From positions 9,966,890 through 10,030,889 of the forward strand of contig CM040441.1 of the NCBI GenBank assembly GCA_022749755.1: a stretch of 64,000 bases of DNA, in the 5' to 3' direction. Each line of letters opens with the position of its first letter. Positions within the stretch are counted from its first letter, which is position 1. Both the position numbers and the translations under genes were made by a program. The DNA comes from Azadirachta indica (Eukaryota > Streptophyta > Magnoliopsida > Sapindales > Meliaceae). Shown here piece after piece: positions 26,402-45,100 of this stretch. Below the pieces are notes generated by a model, which was not told the DNA's origin, made no database searches, and worked only from the letters and a program-made list of their open reading frames with translations.

Positions 26402-27519
26402 TGAACTCTGCTCAATGGCTATCAGCTATCTCTGCTTTTCTAAATTTCTAGCCTCCGCTAGCGGATCAAATTAATTAATATATATAATAGCAAAAGATAT
26501 CTTATAAAAGCATTCGGGAAATTTAACGAACAAAATATGAGCTTAAGTTTTGGTATTTCTGATATTTAGAACGCAATTATATATTTTTTTATCATACTAC
26601 ATTAAAAAAATGGAGTTTCTAAAAGTAAAATTATAAAACTAATAATGGCAATCCTCTTTTTATAAAAGTAACGTTAAGAAAACAATTTTTTATGGAAAAT
26701 TCTATTATTATTTTATATTTTGCATAATTGATTTTTAGTTTGAAATTTATGAATATTTTTAATTATTATCATATTCATTTGTATAAATAAATTTGTACAA
26801 AATTTATATGCATAACATACTTTTTATTAAATGTAACCTCACCTCAACATCTTTATATTTGTTATACATCTTTAACTTGACTGTTTCCAATAAAAAAGTT
26901 TTTACAATTATTTAAAACATTCTAAGTTTCCTTTGATTAAAAAAAAATCACATTCTATCTTTATCCTACTTTACTCAAACATGAATTAAAATGTTTATCC
27001 TATAGAACGTTATTGCCAACCACTATGTCTATCAATCTTTAAGCAAAAGTTATTTCAGTTACCATTAAAAACAGTCGAATTTGACGTACAAAATTTATTT
27101 GCAATTTTATGTGTTTATTTATAACCTACGACCTATTCTGCGTTCTTGCCTTGTTTACCTAATTTTTCTCAGAGACTGTATACTTTTGCCAGCTGTAAAC
27201 TCTCACAACATCTTTCAGTTTGAAGTTATGAAATATAACTAACCGTAGCCAGAAATGCATGAACATTAGAGTATGAAGTGTTATATAAACCAATTATTCA
27301 ACTATGACTCGGAGAAACAGCCTTCCCCTGCGCAGGATAATCGTATACTATATAGGGAGTAAACTGTAAGTTGATTTAAACATGAAATTTAAAGAAGCTA
27401 ACAACATTATAATAAGCAACACTCAACTAAGTTTTGACAGAAAATTTTACAGTCCCAAGAAGTAAAAGATACAGAAATATCGTGAAGCAGATACTGACAA
27501 AATTTTAACATCATCCATT
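26402..27519. other. Promoter region of the OB-fold gene and 3' flank of MAP2
   Basis: Tandem same-strand arrangement: about 26402-26480 is leader and promoter of the OB-fold gene, and about 27250-27519 is likely the MAP2 3' UTR. The middle is AT-rich with no open frame or repeat that I can name. Confidence 0.5.
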
Positions 27520-33853
<6,334 letters not shown>

Positions 33854-34270
33854 CTGTTTGCACACATTTATCAAGCTAAATGCACTAAATAATAGCACGA
33901 TGTAAAGATTTTCATTTCTTTCATCTACGAGTTTGTAATCAGTCAATTAGTTCGTTTCTTTATATATAAATAATTCAATAATTACATAAATTTCGTTCAC
34001 AACTATGAATGTGCCTGTATTGTACCAAACTCTACTAAAACAAAGAATCACCTTGAGCCGATAAATCTACGCAAAATTAAACGGAAATGGTTACAACGAC
34101 GGCAAAAGGAAGAAATCTTGATCATATTAAAGTGAAATATGATGAGAAAATGATTTTTAATGTTTACCTTTTGAACTGCAAGAAACGAATGTAGAAATCT
34201 CTCTCCGCACACAGAAATGATAAACCCTTTAGAGGCCCCGCTTCTCAGCTTCTCACTTATAGAGCGACAG
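33854..34270 (-). promoter_or_regulatory. MAP2 5' leader with intron and telo box
   Basis: A donor at 34168/34167 (TTCAAAAG then GTAAAC) pairs with the acceptor directly before the ATG (33854), so the leader intron would be 33854-34167. The first leader exon, 34168 to about 34260, holds AAACCCT (34222-34228), a telo box often found at plant translation-related genes. Confidence 0.45.
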
Positions 34271-34330
34271 TCCTGCGCACAAATTTGCTCAGATCATAAA
34301 AGCCCAATTTTGCTGAATGGGCCGTGAAAA
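34271..34330 (-). promoter_or_regulatory. Site II type elements upstream of MAP2
   Basis: AGCCCA at 34301-34306 (TGGGCT on the gene strand) and TGGGCC at 34318-34323 lie 40-65 bp beyond the likely MAP2 leader. TGGGCY elements near a telo box are a known arrangement in promoters of plant translation and growth genes. Function here is inferred. Confidence 0.4.
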
Positions 34331-36050
34331 GGCGGAATTTCGCCGAATGGACCTTCAGCAAAGAGCTTCCCATTAAACTTCGAGTTGTCCGGTTGGTGGG
34401 CTTCCGAATGTTAGTGGCAATAAATAGACCCAACCTCATGCTGTTTGTCCCCGTCTCCTTTTTATAATTAAGAATAATTTTCATTAAAATGTAATTAAAT
34501 ATAAGAATAATACTACCCATCCCAATTAATTATCAGCCATGTTTTTCACTCAATATAACGTGGCAGTGATTTATTGAATAATGGATTGGAATCTTAAGTC
34601 ATGTTAAGACTTTATGAAAAGTTAACCATCAAATTAAATGACATATCGATTAGATGGTTAAATTTTGAATATTACTTCGAAGGACTAGTATATAAAAAAT
34701 TCTCAAAGTAATTATTTTAGTAGAATCATCTAAAACATTTTGTCTATATTTTTAAAAAATTATTTATCTTCATTATTATTATAGTTGAAGGAGATTTCAT
34801 TAGATTTGCAACAATTGGAAACAATAATAATATTATTATTATGGAAAAGTCATAGTTACCCATTTTTGTAAATAAATATTAAATAATTACCTAAAACAAG
34901 AATATTTGTTAATAACATTTTTTAATTTCTGTTATGGTTTTTAAGGGTAAAATAGTATTTTTATACGTTATTTAAAGTGAATAAAATAATTAAATAAATT
35001 TTAAAATATATAAAAGTCAAATCAGAGTCAAATGGAGAATATCTGAGCCGTCCAAATATTTAACCATAATTGCGACTTTCCATTTTGTTTCTTAATTTAC
35101 CTAACCTTTCATGTCCGTGACACCTAAACCCACAAAGCACAAACCCATTTGATATCTATGCCCATTTCAACCTAAAATAATGTAATTCACTATCATAAAC
35201 ACTTATCAAAATTGGTGAATTCGACTGCAATCTGTCAAAAAATTGAGTTGGCAAGAAATTAAAGATGTTGTTGCAACTAGATATTGACAGAAGTAATTAT
35301 TTATGGGTTTTTTTGAATTATAATATTCACATATAAACCCTAATTTTTATGATAGAAAATTAATAAAATTTGTTGCTAACATGATTGAAATGCAATTGTT
35401 ATTTAAAATATAAAAAACCTCCAACACTTGTTTCGTAGATTTTTGCTCTTTTTTTTATGTATGCTTTTAATTTTAATTTTGACAATGTGTTAATTGAACA
35501 TACATTGAAAATGTTTGTAAATTTGTGTTTTATGTATTTGAGTGAATTGAAATAAAATAAATAGATAAAAAAAAATATGTAAAATAAAATTTAATCATTG
35601 TTATTTCTATAATATTATAATTTGGTTGAGAGTCGTTGATAAGTTAAATTTGATGCTCATAAATTTTATTGTTTGACCTATTATAATGTTAGAATTTTCT
35701 TAAAAATTTGACATAAATTTGTATACATTTATTTGATACAAACTGTAAACTACTATGAAAATGCGATATAGGATCTTATAACTACATTATTTGTGTGAAA
35801 AATTTATAAGGGTGGAAAGTGGTAATTTACATAAAAAGTATAATAACTTAATTTTTTTTTTCATCATTTTGATTAAGAATTTGTTTCTTAGTATTATTGA
35901 ATCATAACGTGATTTTTTCATTTTAGGTTAACATTTCCTACTTTTAACTCGGTGGTTATGTTTCATTAAATCCAAACAGCCGCGGTTATTTCTGCAATTA
36001 CCGCCAAAGAGCAAACGACACCGTTAGAGAGGCAGATCTGGAATTTTGAG
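34331..36050. other. Divergent spacer between MAP2 and TWD40-2
   Basis: About 1.7 kb of AT-rich DNA between two divergent genes. No credible frame, RNA gene or repeat longer than simple AT runs was seen. The conserved Arabidopsis-like gene order appears to end somewhere within it. Confidence 0.5.
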
Positions 36051-36197
36051 AATTTTGCCGAGACCATTTTCACTTCTCAGTTTCTGAGAATTCCTTGTAA
36101 ATGAGAGAATAATGCGACAATGTTAGAAAAATAAAAACCGAAATCGCAGATTGAATTTCTCTTGGAATAACTCTGTAGCTCTTGGAAAGAAGGAAAA

Positions 36198-39100
36198 ATG
36201 CTGCGGCTGAAAGCATTCCGGCCGACCAATGATAAAATAGTGAAGATTCAATTGCATCCAACTCATCCTTGGCTTGTTACTGCTGATGCATCGGATCACG
36301 TCTCCGTTTGGAATTGGGAGCATCGGCAGGTAATTTACGAGCTTAAAGCTGGCGGTGTTGATCAGAGACGTTTGGTCGGAGCCAAGCTGGAGAAGCTCGC
36401 CGAAGGCGAATCAGGTTGAATTAACCATATTATAGAATTATTAAAAGGATTTGTTGCTGGATCTATATACTTATTATTATTTTTTTTAATTTGGCAGAAC
36501 CAAGAGGAAAACCTACGGAAGCAATTCGAGGAGGGAGGTAATTTGATCTCTGCATTTGATTTGGATTTGGATTTGAATTTATATTTCCCTGTCTTTTGTA
36601 TTTACAAAACCTGATGGTATCACGGCGGCATTTGGTTCTGTTTTCAAGTGTGAAGCAGGTGAATTTTTACGACGATGATGTAAGATTTTGGCAACTTTGG
36701 CGGAATCGAGCTGCAGCTGCTGAGGCGCCAACAGCAGTTAGCAACGTTACTTCTGGTTTTACTTCTCCTGCCCCATCGACTAAAGGGAGACATTTTCTTG
36801 TCATCTGTTGTGAAAACAAAGCTATATTTTTGGACTTGGTCACTATGCGTGGTCGAGATATACCCAAGCAGGAACTTGACAACAAGTCACTTCTCTGGTA
36901 AGGGCTCATGAAATTACAGAAGTTGTTTGATGGTGGCTGTTGATAAATTCAATTTATTCATTAAAAATATTATCTGGTGCTTTTTGCTAGAATGACCCGG
37001 CATCTCCTAGCTACAGCTTTAAGAAGATGGCTTTACGTTTTGTTGGTCTATGTTATGATTTGCTGCTGCTTACAACCCTCTAACTTATTTCTGTTTGATA
37101 ATTCTTGTTGAAATAAATGTGTCAAACAACTGAAAGTTGTGATATGACCTTTTCTGTCTTCATTTGTTGCAAGAGACATGCATGTGGTGTTCTACTTTCT
37201 TCTGTTTTGGATATTCTTTCTCATATCAGTTATTTAACCCATTAGAAAGATGTTCGGGAAATTCATGATGACATTTTGGTTACAGTCATTTCTGCTAGGA
37301 TGATAGTAATGACTTTCCATTGCTTATCATGTGGCCAAGGTTGTCCTGTAGTCATAGATGGGTAAGTTGACACATCTATTTTGGCAAAGTATCTTGGGTT
37401 GTCATCACAGTGGCTAGTGAAGGGGAGATACATGGGTCAATATATAGGACATATCATTTCACTTAATAGGCTCGTTTTTTGGGTTAGATGTCTGAGTCCT
37501 AGGCCTCCCAACAAGTGGTATTAGAGCTAGACCCCAAAAGCGATGAATGTAGTGCATTCAATGTCAGATGAAAAGGCCAACTGTTGCTGCCCACTGGTTA
37601 AGGTTTCATTTGAGGGGGGAATTGTTGAGTTTTCCCCAGTGGTAAAGGGAAGATACATGGGTTAATATAAAGGATGGCTAACTCAGGGAATAACCTACTC
37701 TTTTGGTGAGACTGTTGGGCTGTCAGGGAGATACATGGGTTAATATATAGAATGGGGTAATTCCAACCAGTAGACTAGTCTTTTGGGTTGGACATTTGGA
37801 TCCTAGGGCCCCCAACAGTATATATCTATGCAAGGCACAAAAGCTACTTTTCTTTTGTTATATAGAAAGGAATAATGAGTACAAAAATAGCTATTATTTT
37901 GGCTTTCTCTGTTTAAAGCAGCTGCAGAAACTAAAACCAAGAGTAATCATTTTTAATGCTGTTAGAATTTTGATGTTGTGATGATGGCAGATGCCAAAAG
38001 AAATGATTTCTTCTCCTAAACAGTAGTTCACTTAGTGGTCATGGACATCGTGCTTGTTAAAATCCCTGCCATCTCTTTTACCTAAATGCTGATCATCCAT
38101 GTTCCTAAGTTTGCTTGGAGTTCCATGTAGCATGTTACATATCATATATTATCCTTTCTTTAATTGTCATTTCTTGTAGCATGGAGTTCCTCTCTAGATC
38201 TGTTGCTGGTGATGTTCCCCTTGTTGCTTTTGGTGCATCAGATGGTGTCATCAGGGTTCTTTCGATGATAACATGGAAGGTTTGTGGTTTGTCAGGTTTT
38301 TGCTTTGTCATGTTAATTATGATTATTGGTTGTGGTAATTTTTTTCTCCTCTGCAGCTTGTACGCAGATACACTGGAGGGCATAAAGGATCAATATCGTG
38401 TTTGATGACTTTCATGGCTTCTTCTGGCGAGGTAGATGTTTAGTTTTTCATGTTTAATTTATTTAACTATGTATGCTTCTTTTGTCAGATCTACTGTCAG
38501 AGTGGGAACCTTTTTTTGTATGTTTTGATCAACATGATGTAATTCATGAGGCCCTTTAGCATTTTCTTTTTCAAAGAGAAACAAATGTACTAATAAGAGA
38601 GATTTGTTCTTGAAACGCTTGAGGAATCCTTGAAGAAAACGACATAACATCTTAATAAAGATGTAATAATATTCTATTACAAAAAGCGATTCATTACTAT
38701 ATTACATATGTGAAAATAGAAGTTCAAAGAGAAGCTATTGCCTCCCAACTCTTGCACATGCATGGTGGGGGTAAAGTTGATGCAATGCATGGTTGGCAGC
38801 CTTGTTATCGTAGGTGCCAAGGTGGAATGAAGGGAATCTTGAATTTGAAAATCCTCTCTTATTTGTGCCCATGTAAGAAGTGGGAAGAAAGGGAAAGGAG
38901 TCAGAATACAAAGATAGCTAGAGTATCTCTCTTTAGTTGGAAAAAAATGATAAAGTGAAATAGATTTGAAATAGTTGGATTCCCTCTAGACCCACTGAAC
39001 CTATATGCTTAAGTGGGCAAATATAGAAAAAAATGTGAATGTATAAATTTTTCGGTTTTCAAAATACAAATTGAATTTGTTTTCCTTGAAAAGAATCTTG

Positions 39101-42100
39101 TTCTTCACTCTGACAGAGTGATTGGAATCCAAAAGAATGGACATCTAATTTTTCTTTACGAAAGCGCGTTAGAAGATGATATTTATGGCAAAGTTCCACC
39201 ATTTACTGGAATTTCCTATTGTCATGTAACCTACATTATTTCTGTTGTCTTTATTGTTGTAGGCACTACTTGTTTCTGGTGGTAGTGATGGTTTACTCAT
39301 ACTCTGGAGTGCGGACCATGGTCAAGATTCGCGTGAACTTGTCCCCAAGCTAAGTTTAAAGGTAACTATTCCTCAATCTCCCATTTTACACCTTGTCTAT
39401 TTTTTGAATGTGCTTTGATCCTGGCTTTCTGTCTCCTTTTCTTTCTCAATCTTTTCTTCCTGCCCTTCTAGTAATCCCAGATTGTTATGCTGTAGATTTT
39501 ACTAAGGTACTCTATTTTCTATGTTCCTGTGTACTTTGGGTGAATTTAATATTTACTATTTACTCTTTCTTTTTCTCTTATTTCTGTGCATGTACTTGTG
39601 CCTCATACGTACTCATTGCATTAATGCGATTGTTTTGCCTATTGAACTAGTGATATTGAGTGATCTTTTTGATGTTTTTGTCTACAATAACAATAGGCAC
39701 ATGATGGGGGAGTTGTGGCTGTTGAACTTTCTAGAGTGATTGGAGGTGCTCCGCAACTAATTACAATTGGTGCAGATAAGACGTTAGCAATATGGGACAC
39801 AATCTCTTTCAAGGTGTTTTACCAAGCTTGAGGAGTTTTTGTTTTTGTAAAAGTTTACTTTTGGAATTCAATGATAAAACTCTTGCATTAAGTGGAATTC
39901 AATGATAAAACTCTGGCATATTGTCTTTTTACATTCATTCACCTTTACTTTACAGGAGCTACGACGAATTAAACCTGTCCCAAAACTTGCTTGCCACAGT
40001 GTGGCATCTTGGTGCCATCCTCGAGCTCCAAATCTTGATATTTTAACTTGTGTCAAAGATTCCCATATATGGTATGCTTATGCCTTCACTCAGCAGCATT
40101 TATTACCGAGTTTCTTATCAGTTGTTTAGCAGGGATCTTTGTGCATAATAAGACACAGTTTCTTATCAGTTGTTTACAGAATTTCTTATTAGTTGATTGT
40201 GTTTGAAGGCTTAGAATATTGTTTGAACTTGCGCAGGGCCATTGAACATCCCACGTATTCAGCTCTCACAAGGCCATTGTGTGAACTTTCCTCATTAATA
40301 CCTCCTCAAGTACTAGCAACAACCAAGAAACTTAGGGTAAGTAGTGGCTTTTGTGCTTTTCCTTGCAAAATTTCAATTAATGGTTCTTTTCAGTTTATGA
40401 TCTTTTCAAAGTTTTGACATAAGGAAATCCATATGAGATGTTTGAGTAGTTGTAAGTGGAAATATAGGATGTTAAGAACTTTCTGACACTGCCGGATATC
40501 TTGTGGCCAACAACATAATCTTAAAACAGTCAGAATCTCTTTTTTTTTTTTTTTTTTTTTTGTGGGTTTAAATTTAATTACCTTTTCATGTGAAATGCTT
40601 ACTTGTTTAATTGTGTCATACTATTTGATTTTACGGTTTCTTGTCTTTCAGAGCTCTTTACAATTAGGGGAGCTTCTCCTTGTTTGTGGACAGCTTGTCC
40701 ACTTTCTTGTGATTTTGTTATTGTTAAAATAATCATATTTCATTTCCTAGCAAAAATTTCAAATAAAAAAGAAATTTTTTCGAACTGACATGCTTATATG
40801 ATTGTAATTTTTCCCATATATCATGTAAGGTGTACAGTCTCAAAGAATGAGATATGTGGCTTTTAAGAGTAGTTTCTTTATCATGTTTCTTGCACTTATG
40901 TTGTCGTACAAACCTCTTCTCTGATATGAAGAGGTTGCTTCATTTATTTTAGCATGCAGGCAAGTTATTCTTCTTTCTGGCATATCTTTTCACCAAGTGA
41001 TCCTCGTTTTCATGAATTCTTTGAGTATTGCAGATTGAAGGCATCTTTTGTTAGTTTTAAAATAGCAGAGCTATATATCATCAACTACACACTACAGAAA
41101 CCTAAATTCCCAGTGTTGCATATTTTTTCACCAACTGATGCTTGTTTTCATCAGTTGCTGGAATATTGCAGATTAAATGCATCTTTTGTGATGTTTCTGT
41201 CAGGTTTTAAATAGCAGAAATATGGATCATGAACTATGCACTACAAAAACTGAAATTTCTAGTTGAAATAGTGCTTTATTGAGTTTTCTGACTGTGCTTC
41301 TTGGTTGGGATATTACTCGTTAATTTGAAACAAGGCCCCTTCACCACATAATGTGTTTCTTTTTCTTCGTTTTCTGGAGCATACTTGCTTGACATCTGTG
41401 AATTTGTACAACAGGTTTATTGTATGGTGGCACATCCTCTACAGCCTCACCTTGTTGCCACTGGAACAAATATCGGTGTTATTATCAGTGAATTTGATCC
41501 TAGATCTCTTCCAGCTGTAGCTCCCCTGCCAACACCCTCGGGAAGTCGGGAGCATTCAGCTGTCTATGTAATTGAAAGGGAGTTAAAACTATTAAACTTT
41601 CAGTTATCCAGCACAGCAAATCCATCTCTTGGAAATAATGGCTCCTTATCTGAAACAGGAAGGTTGAAGGGGGACTCATCTGAAGCATTGCATATTAGGC
41701 AGATCAAAAAGCACATTAGTACGCCTGTTCCTCATGATTCATATTCGATTCTTTCCGTAAGCAGTTCGGGGAAGTAAGTTTCTTTAGACTTTTGCTTTGA
41801 TGCTATTGATAGTTGGTTTTTGTTTATCAATTTCAAAGCACATTGCAGGAGATGATTTTGGCTGTAAACATACAGTTGCAATGATGAATAGTTATTTTGT
41901 TGTCTTTATGATATATGAAATATGCAATTACTTTTTTGTTCCAATATATCTAAAAGGAAATTGAACTTTTAGTCTTGTGGAAGTCTGTTATTGCTTCTTA
42001 TTTACCTTGGCAATAACTTATGTTGAACTCCATGTGAGGAATATCAGCTGCAATATATTTCAGTATATTTGGCTTGCATGGCATAATAGCTTATTTTGTA

Positions 42101-45100
42101 TAGCACAATCTGATTTCAGGTATCTTGCAATTGTGTGGCCCGATATTCCCTACTTTTCTATCTACAAAGTCAGCGACTGGTCAATTGTTGATTCAGGCAG
42201 TGCGAGGCTTTTGGCTTGGGATACATGTCGTGACAGATTTGCTATATTGGAATCAGCATTAGCTCCTAGACTTCCTATAATTCCTAAGGGGGGTTCATCA
42301 AGAAAAGCAAAAGAAGCTGCTGCAGCTGCAGCCCAAGCAGCAGCTGCAGCCCAAGCAGCAGCAGCAGCTGCCAGTGCTGCCTCCTCATCCACTGTTCAAG
42401 CTCGTATCTTGCTGGATGATGGAACATCAAATATATTAATGAGGTCTATAGGTGGCTCCAGTGAGCCGGTATTTGATCTTTCCTCAGTGCATATTGTCTC
42501 ATAGTTTTGATATAGTTATATCATTCCTTGACAAGACTTCATGCTTAAAGTTGATAGAAATTGCTTTCTAGCTTCATGTTTTAAAAGATAAGTTAATTTT
42601 TTTCTGGTATTTCTCGAGCTTGCAATGTCTGCTATATTTTTGTGTGTGTAAACTTTCTAGTTCTTTGTGGAAATTCTAATGGTGCAATATGAATTGCCAT
42701 TGATTTCTTTAATAGGACTTAGATTTATCTGTTAACATTCTTGTGTCAAATATTTAATCAACTTCCAAAATGAAAGCAGGCTGATATTCAATGTGGCATA
42801 TCTAATCATATTAGATGAAACTAACTTTTACTCTCCTAATATGTACTTATCACATATATATTAGTGCTTTTAGTAGCTTTATTTATTTGTTTTATGCATT
42901 AATTTGTTGTCCTGATGTATGGGCTGGAAATGACTTGTGTCTACCCAAGTATTTTCTTGCTGTTCTGGGTAGAACACTGACGGTTTCTTCTATCAAGCAT
43001 AATTTTCTCTGTTATGATCCTTACATTTTATTTTTCCTGTAGAATAAATTGGATAACAGATTTTCTGGCTGTATGCTGAACTACTATGAGAAGTAAAGGG
43101 CCTTTTGGAAAATTTTACCTCAAATTTATACTGTTAAAATATTAAATAGTGGGCAAAATATGTTCCTATAAGTGGTCTCCTTATTTCTGTTTTTCTGTTG
43201 AAAGTTAGGTATAATTTTTTAATCATGGTCTAGAAGTGAGTCATGCCTAGTTTTAAACCGACAGGCCAGGGACCTCCAGCACCATCCTTTGCAGGGCTAT
43301 GTTATTACCATAAGATCCACAATCCTGGAAAAATTAGATGTTTCCCTTTCTCATGCAAACTTTTTCTTATAGGTTATTGGTTTGCATGGAGGAGCACTTC
43401 TTGGTGTGGCCTATCGAACATCTCGGAGGATTAGCCCTACTGCTGCAACAGCTATTTCAACAATTCAGTCTATGCCTCTGTCAGGATTTGGGAGCAGTGG
43501 CCTTTCTTCTTTCACAGCCTTTGACGATGGATTTTCCTCTCAAAGATCTCCTGCTGAGGCAGCGCCTCAAAACTTTCAGCTATACAGGTGAGGACGAAAC
43601 TTGTTTGTTTAACTTTTCTGTCATCAAGGGGAATAGCTTAGGGAATGGGAAGTCCTAAGCTTTGAGGTACAAAGTTTTGGACTGGCCTGTTCTGTTTTTG
43701 GTCATTTCCTTTCCAAGGCATTGGTTCTGGCATTCCTATTAGATTACTCAATAATGCTGGATGCTTATCTTTTTTGGGGCATGCTTATTAATTCTCATCC
43801 TTTTCCTTCCATTCCTTTTTCTGAAAATACTAGCGAAACAAATATTAATATTTTAAACAGTTGGAGAGACAAAGCTATGTTAAGCTGTCTTTAATTTCCA
43901 TTACCTTGCAATTTTGGTCTTGAATTTCGAGTGATCCTTCACAGAGTTAATTTCTCCAATCATCCGCCACAGGCTGCCCCAACCAATGTTCAAACTTGTC
44001 CAGTTGCAATTGTCCTGTGAATATTGTCAACTTGCAGTCTACTCATAATCCTATAATACACATGGTCATTGTGGGTTTAATTGATTTTTAGACCTTATAT
44101 TACCATGTCTATAGTTCATCCTCTTGGTTTCAATTAGACTAAACCTTTTGTTGAAAACCAAAGGATTCTCAATGTTATTTACATTATTCTTTCAGCATTT
44201 TCTTTTCTAATATTTTTTATGGTGTAAATTAATGTAATATGATCTTTATCCACAGATTAATGAGATCCATGTGGGCTCCCATTGCATTGTGTATAATGTT
44301 TAATTATGGTTATGATGTGCAGTTGGGAAACTTTTCAGCCTGTGGGTGGCCTACTTCCTCAACCAGAATGGACTGCCTGGGACCAAACTGTTGAGTATTG
44401 TGCTTTTGCCTATCAGCATTACATAGTCATATCTTCTTTGCGCCCTCAATATAGATACCTAGGAGACGTTGCGATATCCTATGCTACTGGAGCTGTTTGG
44501 CATCGGAGACAGCTGTTTGTGGCTACACCAACAACCATTGAGTAAGATATTGGTTCACAAATTACATTTTAAAAAAAGGCTCAGCGCTGCTCTTGCATTC
44601 TTAATTATTATTATTTTGTTTTGATAAAAGCATACTTTTATATTTGGCCTATTTTTGATGTGATAGAAAATATTTAGCCCTCCTCCCTTGATAGGGAAAT
44701 GACAGCAAAAAGTAGCTAGTGGCCTTGTATATCCGGAATTAGTTTTTGGTGTTTAGGTTATTTGAGGAAAATTTTAGCTGAAGTTAAAGAATGATAAATG
44801 TCTCTACATTCTGATAAAGGTTATCTTCATTATTTCCTAGTGTCAAAGTGGATCAATATAATCTGAGAAATTTTAAATCCTTAAGACACTGGATATTACT
44901 GTTTGTCATATTCTTCTTAAATTAGCTGTTAATATTATTCCCTTTCACTTTTGTGGATCACTTGTCCCTTCCTTTTTGCAATTTTTCTTTCTTTTCAATG
45001 TGGTTTTCTCTTTATATACACTGGAGAGGTTGAGAACTAGAGTAATGGGTATACCATGCATGTTTGGAATCAGATGTGTTTTTGTGGATGCTGGAGTTGC

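Noticed and set aside
42162..42392. Alanine-rich minus-strand frame
   Set aside because: It is antisense to the TWD40-2 alanine-rich exon. GCN repeats are open on both strands.
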